Below the pieces are notes generated by a model that was not told the origin of the DNA, made no database searches, and saw nothing but the letters and a program-made list of their open reading frames with translations. The position numbers were made by a program, and so were the translations under genes. A stretch of 64,000 nucleotides of DNA. Source: Xenopus tropicalis. Taxonomy: Eukaryota; Chordata; Amphibia; Anura; Pipidae. The stretch's first letter is position 1; each line of letters opens with the position of its first letter. This document shows, in pieces, positions 1 through 10,660 of the stretch. The stretch is taken from contig NC_030683.2 in NCBI RefSeq assembly GCF_000004195.4, positions 75,983,764 to 76,047,763 of the forward strand, given 5' to 3'.

Positions 1-904
1 CCTAATTTTATTTACACTTCTTTCCCTTTTTTTAATATTGTCCCCTTTCCATTTTCTGGCCTTCACCACAGCTACAGTACATCCACTAGCCCATATCACT
101 TCCTCCTTATGAATCTTTTATTCGCCCTCTCCTTGTAGTCTCCTCTGTCTTTTAGTCATTCATTCTCACTTTTATCTCTCTCTCATCCCTCTGGCCCAAG
201 TTGCTCGCCTCCCACCCTAGGTGCCTGCCAGCTGCTGCTTCCATCTTTCTGATGCAGCGACACCACTACACGGAAGTAGAGATGTAAGCAGTGGCGAGTC
301 TGCTCAGTTTGGCCGCAACTTCCAAAACCGGGGGGAGGAATTCTGTGGGGCCACGGCCCTACTGAACCCCCAGTTGCTATGCCTATGTACAAATCAATAA
401 AAATTCTTAAAATTATTCACATAAGTAAAATCAAATTCAGTGCAAAAAAATTAGTCGAGTGTCATAAAAAGCCACGGTCGCTTCAAAAACGGCACGCAAC
501 AAAAAAAGTCACGTGGCAAACATGCTTTGTGGATTTTTCACCATTTCACCACACATCCCTCCCCTGAAACTCAAACAAAAGATTTCCTGAATGCCACAGC
601 AGCTATGCTACAAAGCTGATGTGCTAATTTCTGGGTTAGAGCAGCAAGCAGTCAAATTCAGGCAAAATGGCACCTTTCAGAAACTTCCTGCAGAGCTAAA
701 AACATATTTTGTATGAATAATTTTTAATAAAGCAATTCAAATCTGAAAGGGAAGTATGCAGTACCTATTATTACAGAAACGTAGAGAAACTATATAGAGA
801 TAGGTGGCCATGGGGAAGAAAATGTATGATTTTTTAAATCTGAAGGAAAAAAAATATGATCATGGATAAATGGAGAGGGAGATGTTTCTTTTATTCACAA
901 GCAC
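1..904. other. Unassigned AT-rich sequence
   Basis: No supportable gene. A stretch near 475-530 (ACGGCACGCAAC, then AAAGTCACG) resembles the interior of the TAGTGATG hAT MITE family seen elsewhere in the window, but lacks recognisable ends. The rest shows nothing I can name. Confidence 0.3.
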
Positions 905-1606
905 TAGTATATTTAAACATAAACTTGGGCAGAAAAGTTGGCTTTTGTCCGATAAAAAAAAAAGTAACACACAATTGAAATTCCATTCATTTTAAGTGAG
1001 ACTGAAAATTTTTACTGAGAAAAAATTAATAGAATGACAATCCATATTAACCACAGAAACGACAGCTTTTACTTGCCAAGTCTTTTCATGCAAATTTATG
1101 TGCTTTTTTTCTTTAACTATTCAAAATGTGGAAAACCATAATTTTGATAAATCTGCCCTAGAGTCCCAGTTGTCTTTGTGGACTCAACCTAAGAAGGGTG
1201 TAATAAAAGGTCACTATAACATTTATCATTTTTTAATTTGGATTTCATTTACGAAAACATTATGAACTAAATATGAATTTATTTGTTCCTGTTTTATTTC
1301 CCCTAACTTCTATAATGCTGTTAGGGGCCCACTTGCTTTTAAACTTGGCTTTGTTACCACAAATGTTTGACAGGCTGATCAGTGCAGTTTTGTAGGTTTG
1401 TAGTATCCTTTGCTTAATAGGACTATTGCTTATTCAGGTAGTTGTATAATATTCAAAGGAGATGAAACATGACATATGGGGATAAAACAGGGGAGGACAT
1501 TGTTGATCTACCCAAGTGCTGCTGACCTGCATATGTTGTTGCTTTATAAATATATGGTAATAATATTAATACAACTCTCAGCATACAGTATTAAGGTTTA
1601 AAGCAT
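905..1606. repeat. Duplicated block, copy A part 1 (tail of hAT-derived gene)
   Basis: Runs nearly base for base alongside 30721-31472. Shared landmarks in the same order include TATATTTAAACATAAAC, CCTAAGAAGGGTGTAATAAA, GTTAGGGGCCC and GGGGATAAAACAGGGGAGG. In the second copy this sequence follows directly on the reading frame of a broken hAT transposase, so here only the last few codons and the 3' flank of that gene remain. The protein-coding body is missing. No open frame of its own. Confidence 0.8.
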
Positions 1607-2464
1607 GCTGGGAGCTGTACTCCTACACAGAAAAGTCAATTTCTATTAAAAAATATTGTCCTTTTGTACTTGTTCTTATTTAGATACCTCAGTGAAATCT
1701 CCCAAATAGCCAGTGAAACATCACATAACCTATAAGTTTCATATAAATTATTTTAACATATATAAAATTATTTTAACAGCAGTTTGCACTATGTGTACTG
1801 TGACTGTGTGTTCCGTATTAAACACTTGTGTAGCTTATGTTGGTTTAACATATTATCAGTACATGAATACTCTATTTAAAAATAGATGTGTTTGTATTTG
1901 TATAATAACCCTATAACATTCCAGTTTTAAAATAAATTGCTAATTTATTTCTTTATCATCATTCTCATTTGCAAAAATATTAGTGAAATATATAAATATA
2001 TATGTGTGTGTGTGTATATATATATACTGTATATATTTTTATATATATTATATAACCAATAATCTATCATAATATATATGTATATACCTGTACTCAAATT
2101 ATCGCAAGACTTATATTAAATAAATCTTAAAGTAACCCTTTAAAACAGGACTCATTCTTACCTTAAAACGTCACTTTTGTACCTTTGAGACTTAGATTTT
2201 TCCATATAGTAACATGTTCCTCCTTTACGATCTAAGTCTTCTGTTTCAGGTGCTTTGTTGTGTTTATGAGATAAGTTCAGTAGTTTTCTACTCCAGGACA
2301 ATTAAACCACACTAACTGAACCTGTCTGAGGAGTCTTACCTGTTCAAGTTGCAGTTCCTCTTTCTGCGTTCCAAAGTCTTTCAGAACAAAAGAATCAGCA
2401 GCAGTGTTGTCATAGATATATATATATACATTTGTATATCTAGTATAAAAAAGAAAAAGGTCAC
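1607..2464. other. AT-rich gap with TA/TG microsatellite
   Basis: No gene seen. About 1985-2095 is a compound simple repeat of TATA and TGTG runs. The remainder is AT-rich sequence that I cannot match to other parts of the window. Confidence 0.5.
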
Positions 2465-2595
2465 TCACAGGATTTGCTGAATTAATTTTCCAAAGGTTTA
2501 TTTTGTACTGTTTGAATTCTGACGAAGGTCCCTGTGGGGGACTGAAACGTTGAGCAAAATAAACCGTTGGAAGACCGATTTAGCAAATCCTGTGA
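2465..2595 (+). mobile_element. Short hairpin element carrying a hammerhead-like ribozyme
   Basis: The ends are perfect inverted repeats (TCACAGGATTTGCT at 2465-2478 and AGCAAATCCTGTGA at 2582-2595). Between them lies a second perfect 11-bp inverted repeat (2495-2505 with 2555-2565) enclosing a hammerhead-like core. The whole 131-nt unit can fold as one long hairpin. No coding capacity. It resembles the small non-autonomous retroelements with hammerheads and the ribozyme-bearing ends of Penelope-like elements; which of these it is cannot be decided from one copy. Confidence 0.6.
2495..2565 (+). ncRNA. Candidate hammerhead self-cleaving ribozyme, minimal stem III
   Basis: Seen: conserved box CTGACGA at 2519-2525 (fits CUGANGA), stem II formed by 2526-2532 with 2538-2543 (one bulged G) around a UGUGG loop, then the GAAA box at 2544-2547. 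After it comes CGTT, so stem III would be only A-C/G-U with no room for a loop, and the NUH cleavage triplet would be GUU at 2549-2551. Stem I has a short proximal part, an asymmetric internal loop and an 11-bp distal helix (2495-2505/2555-2565). Known: Penelope-type and newt hammerheads have tiny stem III and can act as dimers. Inferred: activity is possible but untested; the bulge in stem II could weaken it. Confidence 0.65.
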
Positions 2596-3214
2596 CTGCC
2601 GTTCTCCTGCATTGTTTATGTTGTTTCTCAGCACAGAATACCCTGGTAAAACAATTGTTTATGGTGTGCACCTTACATCTAACATATTATCAAGGGCTAA
2701 TGCATAATGGGAGCTTTAGTCTTGTAACATCAAAATGTAATGTTATATCCTTAGTATGAAGTATAACAATGTATTAATAAAGTTCTGCTGTTGTCCTTTC
2801 TTTTGAATCACGGTCATTCATTGAAATTGTGGAACCCATTAAGTAACAGATAGCATGAAGGCGTGTATCTTTGCAAGCCAAATTAAAGAGATTCTGAATG
2901 CAATCATAAGGCTGTCCCACCAATTCACCAATGACAATTCTCCTGCCCCAAAACTTAATTATAGATGCAATTCACCAGTGGAAATGCTGATTATTAGTGC
3001 TGTTTGTCATCTTACTTTTATCATTCATACAGAGATTATTATGTCATTTTTTCTTTATTGTAGTACACTGTAGTGAAGCATGGGGACAAAGGACATAAGG
3101 GAAAATGTATTTATTGGTTTGAACTCCAATTGCAGGAACAAAGAACACTGAGCTATAGTTATACAAATTCTAATTAAAGGATTCCTTTCTAATTCTTTTT
3201 CTAATGGAGCTGTT
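2596..3214. other. Unassigned sequence
   Basis: No gene or recognisable repeat boundary. Small open frames here are short and show no family features. Confidence 0.4.
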
Positions 3215-3504
3215 GGCTGCAGGGTTGGACTGGGCTGCAGGGGCACCGAGAAAAAACCCGGTCGGCCCAGACCCGATTCCTGTCAGCGCTCCCCTCTGCT
3301 GCTGGTGTCCCTCCCTGATGCACTGAAAGTAAGTTCCACTTATACATGCTCAGGGGAGGATGCCAGGTGGGTGGCGGGGGCCCTGCGGGGGGCTAGGGGG
3401 CCCCTGTGCCGGTGCGGGGGATGTGGCAGGGGCAGCTTGGGGGGTGCAGGGCACATCAGAGCTGCCATCCCAGGGGCCCCATACCTCCTAATGTGCCCCC
3501 GCGG
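3215..3504. repeat. GC-rich interspersed repeat (CAGGGTTGGACTGG type)
   Basis: Begins CAGGGTTGGACTGGGC, related to CAGGGTCGGACTGGCCC at about 61719; both continue with a GAGAAAA..CC-GGTGGCCC-like stretch. A CAGGG terminus is typical of hAT-derived MITEs, but I could not find the opposite terminus or a target duplication. Locally far more GC-rich than its surroundings. Confidence 0.4.
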
Positions 3505-3865
3505 GGTTGTGTATGGGATAGATCAAAGAAAGAAGGGTTAAAGAGGTTAGAGGCACTGTAATATTTCTGTGTGGAAAAAGCATTTTGCCTGCTTAAGCTT
3601 TCAATACATTTGTCATTTTCTTAAGAACTCCCTCTGCTGATCATTTGGTGCATTTGCACAAAACAACTTCAACATCATATTTGGCTGCTTTATGCACAGC
3701 TCCAGTTCCTTGTGTCATATTACACTCTACACTTTAAGTTCTTGTGTAGCTTTTTAACGTGTTTTGAACTTGTTATCTTTAGTGGCACTTTTATTTTTTT
3801 GTCCCAGCTGTTGGCAGGTATTTTAATTTGGTCCTTGCCATTAGGAATATGTTAATAGGGTTCAC
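3505..3865. repeat. Duplicated block, copy A part 2
   Basis: Matches 33355-33713 closely: GTATGGGATAGAT, GTTAGAGGCACTGT, GTGTGGAAAAAGCATTT, AACTCCCTCTGCTG, TATTTGGCTGCTTTATGC and TTGTCCCAGCT occur in the same order and spacing. The offset (about 29.85 kb) is almost the same as for part 1. No coding potential seen. Confidence 0.75.
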
Positions 3866-3921
3866 TTTATGTGTCCACAGTGGCATGGTGGCTGGCATTT
3901 GGGGAATCTCTTTGTTATTAG

Positions 3922-4225
3922 TAGTGATGGGCGAAATGTTTCTACAGGCATGGATTTGCGGCGAATTTACGCGTTTCGCCATTGGCGGATTGTTTCGTGA
4001 AACGGATGAAAAAATTTGCTGCGGAAAAATTTGGCGCGCAACCAAAAATTGTCACCCACGTCAAAAGAATAGTCGCACAACAAAAGAATAGCTGCGAGTG
4101 ACAATTTTTTTTGACGTGCAACATTTACGCTGTTTTCTACGCAAATTTTCTACCGTTTCGCAAATCTTTTGAAAGATTGGCAAATTTTATGGCAAAGCGA
4201 AACGGGACAGATTCGCTCATCACTA
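3922..4225. mobile_element. hAT-type MITE, TAGTGATG family, complete
   Basis: Terminal inverted repeats TAGTGATGGGCGAA and (reverse complement) TAGTGATGAGCGAA; flanked on both sides by a perfect 8-bp duplication GTTATTAG (3914-3921, 4226-4233), the length made by hAT transposases. The interior is rich in AAATTTG/CGAAA and contains no transposase. This is the reference copy for many fragments of the family in the window. Confidence 0.85.
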
Positions 4226-4233
4226 GTTATTAG

Positions 4234-5091
4234 AGGGCAAGGACAGTTTATCTAGTTAAGAAACATTGTAAAGCTTTGGCCGACCTCCACCCATTAAAGG
4301 CAAACTGATTCTTAGACCCTATTTAAATGAAAACAGAACTGCATTTAAAGAGCTTTTTCACTGTGCTCTTGCAAGTTGCCTGTACAGAGAGATTGAGTAT
4401 TTTGCTGAAAATGCCTTTGTCTTCCATCGTAAATTTATTCAAACAGCCTTTTCAGAGTAGAGGCCAATGGTTAGACAGGCCAAGACAAGCAGCAGGAGAT
4501 TTATTTGCCTGTAATTCCAATAATTTAGCTGATTCAATTGCTTGTATATGTGCTCTGCCTTTCTTTGCTATGAGCGAGGAAGTCAAATGAAAAACAGGTA
4601 AGAAAAGCAAGGAAAGGGAAAGCAAGGAAATTCCTACACTACATAGGGAAAAGTAGAAAATAAAAAAGTGGAGAGTTTAACTATTGAACTGAGAAAGCCT
4701 GATTTATTAAATAAGTTATATATTTATTTACAAAAGTAATAAAGTGTATACCATAAAAAGGGAAATAATTAAAAATGAGGGAGGAAGAAAGGAAGGGGAA
4801 TGGTACAATGGGGAGAGGAAAGTGCCTAACTAATAAACTATATACAAATGCTGTTTATATACATGAGGAAGACTATTCAACCAAGCATAACCCATACTAT
4901 CCCTTATCAAGGACAGGCACACCCAAAGGACAGTCCCGGCCACTCAGGTCAATGTGAGTTGTTTTTAGGATGATTCATCGCTTCTCAGTAAGCCAAGAGA
5001 GTTATATTAAGATCGGTTGTTGTGCAGATCAAATCCCATTGAATTCAAAGCTGCAGGTATTCCTTTGTTGATTCAGCAGGTTCTCCTTTCC
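4234..5091. other. Unassigned sequence
   Basis: Nothing recognisable; short open frames without family features. Confidence 0.4.
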
Positions 5092-5094
5092 TTA

Positions 5095-5355
5095 GGGCAG
5101 TGGCACACAGACTAATCTCCCTGACATGCCATCCCACTGGCAAGAATGTAAATCGACAGTGGGATGGCATACTTGTCACTTCGGAGGAATACTTGTCACT
5201 TCCTTGTGAGGCAACTTCAGGCGACAGAAGCGACAAGTATGCCATCCCACCAGCGATTTACATTATTGCCGGTGGGATGGCATATCAGGGAGATTAGTAG
5301 CCTGCAGTAGTTAAGCTTTATTGCAGGTGACTAATCTCCCTGTGTGCCACTGCCC
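5095..5355. mobile_element. Harbinger-like MITE, complete
   Basis: Terminal inverted repeat GGGCAGTGGCACACAG at the left and its complement (TGTGTGCCACTGCCC) at the right, with a TTA target duplication (5092-5094, 5356-5358), the TWA type expected of PIF/Harbinger. Inside are further inverted copies of TGGGATGGCATA and CTAATCTCCCTG, so most of the element can snap back on itself. No transposase. Confidence 0.65.
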
Positions 5356-5764
5356 TTAGGAACTCTGACCCTGCACCCACACCAGTGTGTACAGTCATTT
5401 GCATCTTTTTGATTTGCTATGTGATGGAAAGGCAGGATATCTGTTTACCTTTTGTGTGCAAGTGGGCTCATTGTATCATTTCCAAAATGCAGTACTACAT
5501 TCCCCACTTTTTTTTTGTCAGAATGACAAACGTGATTTTGGATATTCTATGCGGACAAATATCTTTACTGTAGTGTGTCTATGAAGATTTTCATTCATCC
5601 AGGTCATGGTATATCTAGTATAAATAAATTTAAAGCAACTGGACTTGTTAAGTAATCATTGAAGACGTTTCTCTACACATAACGGGTGCAAAAATTACAT
5701 GAGCCAGAGCGTCTTATGTGAAAATTCATATGCACTATTTTTATTTGGGTGCCCCTGTACGGCA
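5356..5764. other. Unassigned sequence
   Basis: No gene seen; leads into the tandem array that starts around 5765. Confidence 0.35.
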
Positions 5765-7300
5765 CTTAGTTTGGCCAATATATGCATATAGGGCATCAAA
5801 CTGTTCAGTAGACTCCTAGCATTCATATTTAGAAATGTGGGGGTACATAATGAGGTAAAATGCAAGCTTTGTGAGGATTTTCAGAAATGTCATAAAAACC
5901 ATTCTGTTTAGCATAGCTTTGTAGTTTGGTAGTTTGCAGTAGAAAGATGTATTTACCCATTTTTGTTTTTTCGGAATGTGTACTTTTGTAAAATGTATAG
6001 TTTTCTAGGGTCTCCGTACTGTTTATGGCACATAATGCACATGCCGGTAACTTATATTGCAGCGTATACACTTTGTATGCACTAACTTCCTTATGGGGTC
6101 TCTAAATGCCAGATACATTGGTGATCCTATGTACAATGGGCATCAAACTATTCAGCGGTGTGTTTTCTTGGGTGTGTTTTCTTGGAACCTAATGTTTTGT
6201 GGGAGATAAGGTGCTTGAAATTGGAAGATTTGATGTGATTTTCAGGTATTTCATCAAACCTGGGCAATTTGGGAAAGCATTGCGGCTCTGTAGTTTGGAG
6301 TAGAAAGATATGGGTACCAATTTTGAATTTGCCCGAATGTGTTCTTTACAAAAATATATTGTTTTGGGGGGGTCAATGTATTGTTTTGTGTTTTTACCCC
6401 ACAGAAAATGCAGTAAACGTGTTGAATGTTCAATAGCTAAAGAGACCTCTGGGGCAATTTCTATTCACTAACTTCCTTATGGGGTCTCTAAATGCCAGAT
6501 ACATTGGGGATCCTATGCACAATGGGCATCAAACTGTTCATTGGACCCTTGGCTTCCATATTTAGGGTGTGTTTTCTTGGTACCTAATGTCATGTGGGAG
6601 ATAAGGTGCTTGAAAGTGGAAGATTTGATGTGATTTTCAGGTATTTCATTAAAACCAGCAATTTTGGAAAGCATTGCGACTCTGTAGTTTGGAGTAGAAA
6701 GACATGGGTACCAATTTTGAATTCGCCTGAATGTGTACTTTCCAAAAATATATGGTTTTTGGGGGGGGGTCAATGTATTTTTTTGTGTTTTTACCCCACA
6801 GAAAATGCTGTAAACGTGTTGAATTTTCAGTAGCTAAAGAGATCTCCGGGGCAATTTGTATTTACTAACTTTCTTTTGGGGTCTCTAAATGCCAGATACA
6901 TTGGTGATCCTATGTACAATGGGCATCAAACCGTTCAGTGGACCCTTGGCTTTCATACTTAGGATGCATTTTCTTTGTACCTAATGTTATGTGGGAGATA
7001 TGATGCTTGAAAGTGGAAGATTTGAGGTGATTTTTTTGAATTTTCATAAATTTTTATAGAAACTGCTAAATTCAGTAAAGCATTGCCGTTTGGTACTTAG
7101 GAGTTGGAAGACATAGTTACCCATTTCGGATTTGTCAGAATGTGTACTTTTCAAAAATATATGATTTCCTGGGGTAAACTTAATGTTTCAGGATTTTTGA
7201 CTTTGGAATGTAAAGCATGCCGTATTCTGCTGTAATGCTTTGAAAATTTAGTAATTTACTGCTGGGAGTTTTTGATCTATAGAAGTCAGAAATTTCCATA
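5765..7300. repeat. Tandem array, unit about 350-395 bp, four-plus copies
   Basis: The marker GGGCATCAAACTGTTCA recurs (with changes) at about 5788, 6138, 6524 and 6920, giving periods near 350, 386 and 396 bp. Other shared marks are ACCTAATGTTATGTGGGAGA, GGAGTAGAAAGA, ACTTTCCAAAAATATATG and TTACCCCACAGAAAATGC. A shorter relative lies at 34415-35160. Frames inside are non-coding shadows. Confidence 0.8.
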
Positions 7301-7660
7301 AAACTATACATATCAGGTATTTGCACGTTCGGGAGACATGAGGCTTTCCAAATCAGTTGAATTTTTGTCCATAAAATAAAATGTTTCTGGTATAAATCCC
7401 TATATCATGAAAAATAGCATTTTTCTTTTTTTTGTATTTCAAGCTCTAAATCTTCCAGAAGTGGAAATACACAGAAACTCAGGCAGATTTGGAAAGGTTC
7501 TCCTGAAAAAAAACAATATATAGTTTGCCTACCTAAACTTAACCCTTCCCCCAGTAAAAGCCCCTAAACTGAGAGAGCACAGAATGTTTACAAAACGTCT
7601 GGCACTGAGGGGAACTGAAATGTCAAATTCTGCTGGCACTTAAAGGGTTAATGGGCTTTA
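7301..7660. repeat. Duplicated block, copy A part 3
   Basis: Matches 35200-35400 (GGGAGTTTTTGA, CCATAAAACTATA, CTTTCCAAATCAGTTG, ATATCATGAAAAATA) and then 36990-37105 (CCCCTAAA, TCTGGCACT, AAAGGGTTAA). In the second copy a nested MITE separates these two pieces, which dates that insertion after the duplication or marks an insertion specific to that copy. Confidence 0.65.
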
Positions 7661-7869
7661 GAAAAACAAAAGCTATGGTCAACCCCCATTTGGTACCAAA
7701 AACATAGGTACCATTATGCAAGTAGAGCAGAAATAAAAATAAAACTTTTAATATGAAATGTTCTGTTGATTTTAGCACTGTTTTTGAGTAATCAGCTAAT
7801 ACATATTTACAATGTATTGTTCTATTTACATAAGTAAACTAAACACAAACAAAACATAACTCAGACACA

Positions 7870-8196
7870 ATACACTTAACGACAGTTTTTGGATGTGCGA
7901 CTATTGTTTTGACGCCCGCAACTATTCTTGCGACAATTTTTGAACGTGCAGTGAATTTTTGGATGTGCCGCGAATCCATGCCTGGTGAAACATTTCGCCC
8001 ATCCCTAGTGGTTTGTGGATATAACAGAAATATGTATCTGGAATTGAAATGCACTTTCTTTGCGTGCGTGGCAAAAAAAAATTGTCATGTGTGCAAAAGA
8101 ATGCAAACTTCAGAAATGTTTTGCCATTTCACAAATTTTTTCAAAGTTTCACAATTTTTTCTGCAAAGCGAAACATAACAGATTCACTCATCACTA
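7870..8196. mobile_element. hAT MITE (TAGTGATG family), rearranged
   Basis: One right-hand half ends near 8008 (CATGCCTGGTGAAACATTTCGCCCATCCCTAG, read in pieces), and a second right-hand terminus (ATTCACTCATCACTA) ends at 8196. Interior motifs GACGCCCGCAACTATTC and GCAAAGCGAAACATAACAG are those of the family. No clean target duplication; probably two broken copies or a deletion product. Confidence 0.55.
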
Positions 8197-8734
8197 CTGT
8201 TGTTCACTGAGCCTCCACCTCTTCTCAGATTCCTGCAACATTTCTTCTAATAACTTATTCTTCTACATCTCCACCTTCTCCCTTATTCAGAAATGTTTTC
8301 TGTAGAAGTGCCAGCTGCAACGAGTATTGACTCTCCAAACTTATCTAAGTCTTCTCTGAGCTGGGCCTACTCACGGTTCTACTGTACTGCCTTTTGCTCA
8401 GCAATGCCTTTCATTTTTAATAACATGAATAACTCAATTTTATCTTCTTTACCATCTTTGTAAATTGATTACTTTTATTATGTTGGTTTGAAAACCCCAA
8501 CATACTGTTCTTGGACTTCAGCTTATTCTTCTTCTTTTCTTCTTATTCTTTGCACCCCCCATTTTCTAAACGCTACTCCTCCTACAGTTTTAGGGATACA
8601 ACACCCAAACTCCTCACACTTCTTCGCCCTATAGCGGAGCAGGTTGCTTGTGCTTTTCTAAGTGATCCCACCCCCCGTCTTTTTGTGGCGCCGCACTTAT
8701 CACCCCAATTTTTCCATTGACAGGGAAGATTTTC
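8197..8734. other. Unassigned pyrimidine-rich sequence
   Basis: Clusters of CTTCTTCTT and CCTCCT but no recognisable element. It runs without a sharp boundary into the array starting near 8735. Confidence 0.35.
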
Positions 8735-9496
8735 AAACTGCTACCAATCTTACAGCTTTGAAGCTACACTCCCCAAACTTGAATAACATAATCTTGGGGT
8801 CACCAAATTTCACCCATTGACTTTAAAGGGGAAATTTAAACTGCTGCCAATCTTACAGCTTTGAAGCTACACTCCCAAACTTGAATCACAAGTCATGGGG
8901 TCAGCCTGAATGAAAATATATATTGTTGGATGCCCAAAAGTGGGAGGAGCTATGAACAGCCAATTGATTTCACCTATTAAATTTTATTGGTTTGATGCCA
9001 GAGTTCCCAAACTTTGCACAGTTTGTAACTGGGTGACTATATTCCAAGTTTAAAAAAGTGGGTGGAGCCAACAGCAGCCAATCAGATTTCACCTACAGAC
9101 TTTCATTTAAATTGCTGCCATTCTTTAAATATTAGTACTAAGGTCCCCAAACTTTGCAGAGTTAGGCACCATGTAACTATGGTTCAGGGTTAGAAAAAGT
9201 GGGTGGGGCCACCAACAACCAATCAGATTTTATCTATTGACTTTCAATGGGGAAATTCACCCTGCTGCCATTCTCACAGTATTAACACCAGGGTATCGAA
9301 ACTCTTCACAGTTGGTCACTAGGAGACTGCATTTTTAGGTTTGAAAAATCAGACCAATCAGATTTCATCTATTGAATTTTTTTGGTTTCAATTTAAAATG
9401 CTATTGTCACCAGGGTCTCCAAACTTTGCAGAGTTAGTCACAGGTTGACAATAATTCAAGGTTTAAAAAAAAGCGGGTGGAGCCACACACAGCCAA
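8735..9496. repeat. CCAAT-bearing tandem array (unit about 140-150 bp), left part
   Basis: Repeated order of motifs: CCCCAAACTTTGCA, GTTxGTCACTGGG, GTTAGAAAAAGTGGGTGGAGCCA, CAGCCAATCAGATTTCACC, CTGCTGCCATTCT. GTGGGTGGAGCCA starts at about 9058 and 9199, giving a ~141 bp period, with degenerate units near 9350 and 9470. Every unit carries an AACAGCCAATCAGATT-like inverted-CCAAT-box core. Non-coding. Confidence 0.75.
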
Positions 9497-10209
9497 TGTC
9501 AGGACCTGCATGTGCTTGAACTCTGAACTGTATGTTAGGCAGGTTCTGCATTACCTTGCTCAGCCACTGGAGACATTGGGCATCCAGCCTTAAACATTTT
9601 GTTAACCCCTCTTTACTTCTTTGTTCATGCTCACCTCCTCCTCCCTTAGTAAGCCCAGGTGGTTGCAATCGGAAAAATTAACGGGCTGTATGAGCCTGTT
9701 ACAAGCAACCTCTGGTTGCTTGATCATTAAGCCTTTTTCCGTGATCCAGTGCCCATACCTGCCTGATTCCTGTCCGTGTTGCTGCCTGGTTCCTGCCCCT
9801 GTTCCTGCCTTACTCCTGCCCGTGTCCCTGCCTGGTTCCATTCACCATACCCTGTTCCTCTGCTCCAGTTCCTGTTGGATCTCCCGGTATCGACCTCGGC
9901 CCGTTTATTCAACTTCTCCCTGTCTTCAGCCTGCCTCTGACCACTGCCTGTTATTTTGGACCCTCCTTGCCTGCTGCCAGTCCAGACCCTCTGCCTGCTT
10001 TACGGACTTGTATTGTTTGCTGCCTGCCTCTGACCACTGGCCGTTGTAAGGATATTCATATTTCTTATCGCTCATTTATCATTTCAATCCTCATAATAAA
10101 TCATGTTTCAGCATCACAACTTGTTTCCTGCTTATCAACAAGCGAAGTACCCCCTTTATCCATATTACATGGCATATAAGCTCCTACCTGACTGTGGCTG
10201 CACCTGACA
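9497..10209 (+). mobile_element. Solo LTR with 5-bp target duplication
   Basis: Starts TGTCAGGACC and ends CACCTGACA (TG...CA with short inverted termini). It is bounded by a perfect GCCAA duplication (9492-9496, 10210-10214). The insertion cut a CCAATCAG motif of the array, which resumes immediately afterwards. A polyadenylation-like ATAATAAATCATG lies near 10095. Internal pyrimidine-rich CCTGCCTGxTTCCTG repeats occur at about 9760-9850. No gag or pol nearby, so this is a recombined solo LTR, probably Ty3-like. Confidence 0.85.
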
Positions 10210-10660
10210 GCCAATCAGATTAATTGAATTAGTTTTTAGGAAATTTAAAGTGCTTCCGTTCTGACACGTTTAAAGTCAGTGTCCCCAAACTTTTCACAGT
10301 TGGCCACTGGGGGACTAAGCTTAAAGGTTAGAAAAAGTAGGTAGAGCCACCAACAGCCAATCAGATTTCACCAATTGAATTTCATTGGTTTATATTTAAA
10401 CTGCTGCCTTTCTCACACTAATTATGCCATTGTTCCCAAACTTTGCAGTCAGTCAGTCACTGGGTGACTTTGGATTCAAGGTTAGAAAAAGTGGGCAGAC
10501 CCACTAACAGCCAATCACATTTATTTAATTGATTTCAATGGAGAAATTTTAACTGCTGCCATTCTCACACGTTTATTGCCAGTGTCCCCAAACATTTCAC
10601 AGTTTGTCACTGGGGGACTAAGTTTAAAGGTTAGGAAAAGTGGGTGGAGCCACCAACAGT
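10210..10660. repeat. CCAAT-bearing tandem array, right part
   Basis: Continuation after the LTR. CAGCCAATCA recurs at about 10210, 10355 and 10510, again ~145-155 bp apart, with GTGTCCCCAAAC and GGTTAGAAAAAGT in each unit. The last partial unit ends at GGGTGGAGCCACCAACAG near 10660. Confidence 0.75.

Noticed and set aside
2519..2551. CRISPR-like or terminator hairpin reading of the GGTCCC/GGGACT stem
   Set aside because: The genome is eukaryotic and the flanking CTGACGA and GAAA boxes fit a hammerhead much better; there is no T-run or repeat-spacer pattern.
9621..10049. 142-codon ORF rich in Pro, Ser and Cys
   Set aside because: Lies entirely inside the solo LTR and follows its CCTGCCTG pyrimidine repeats.
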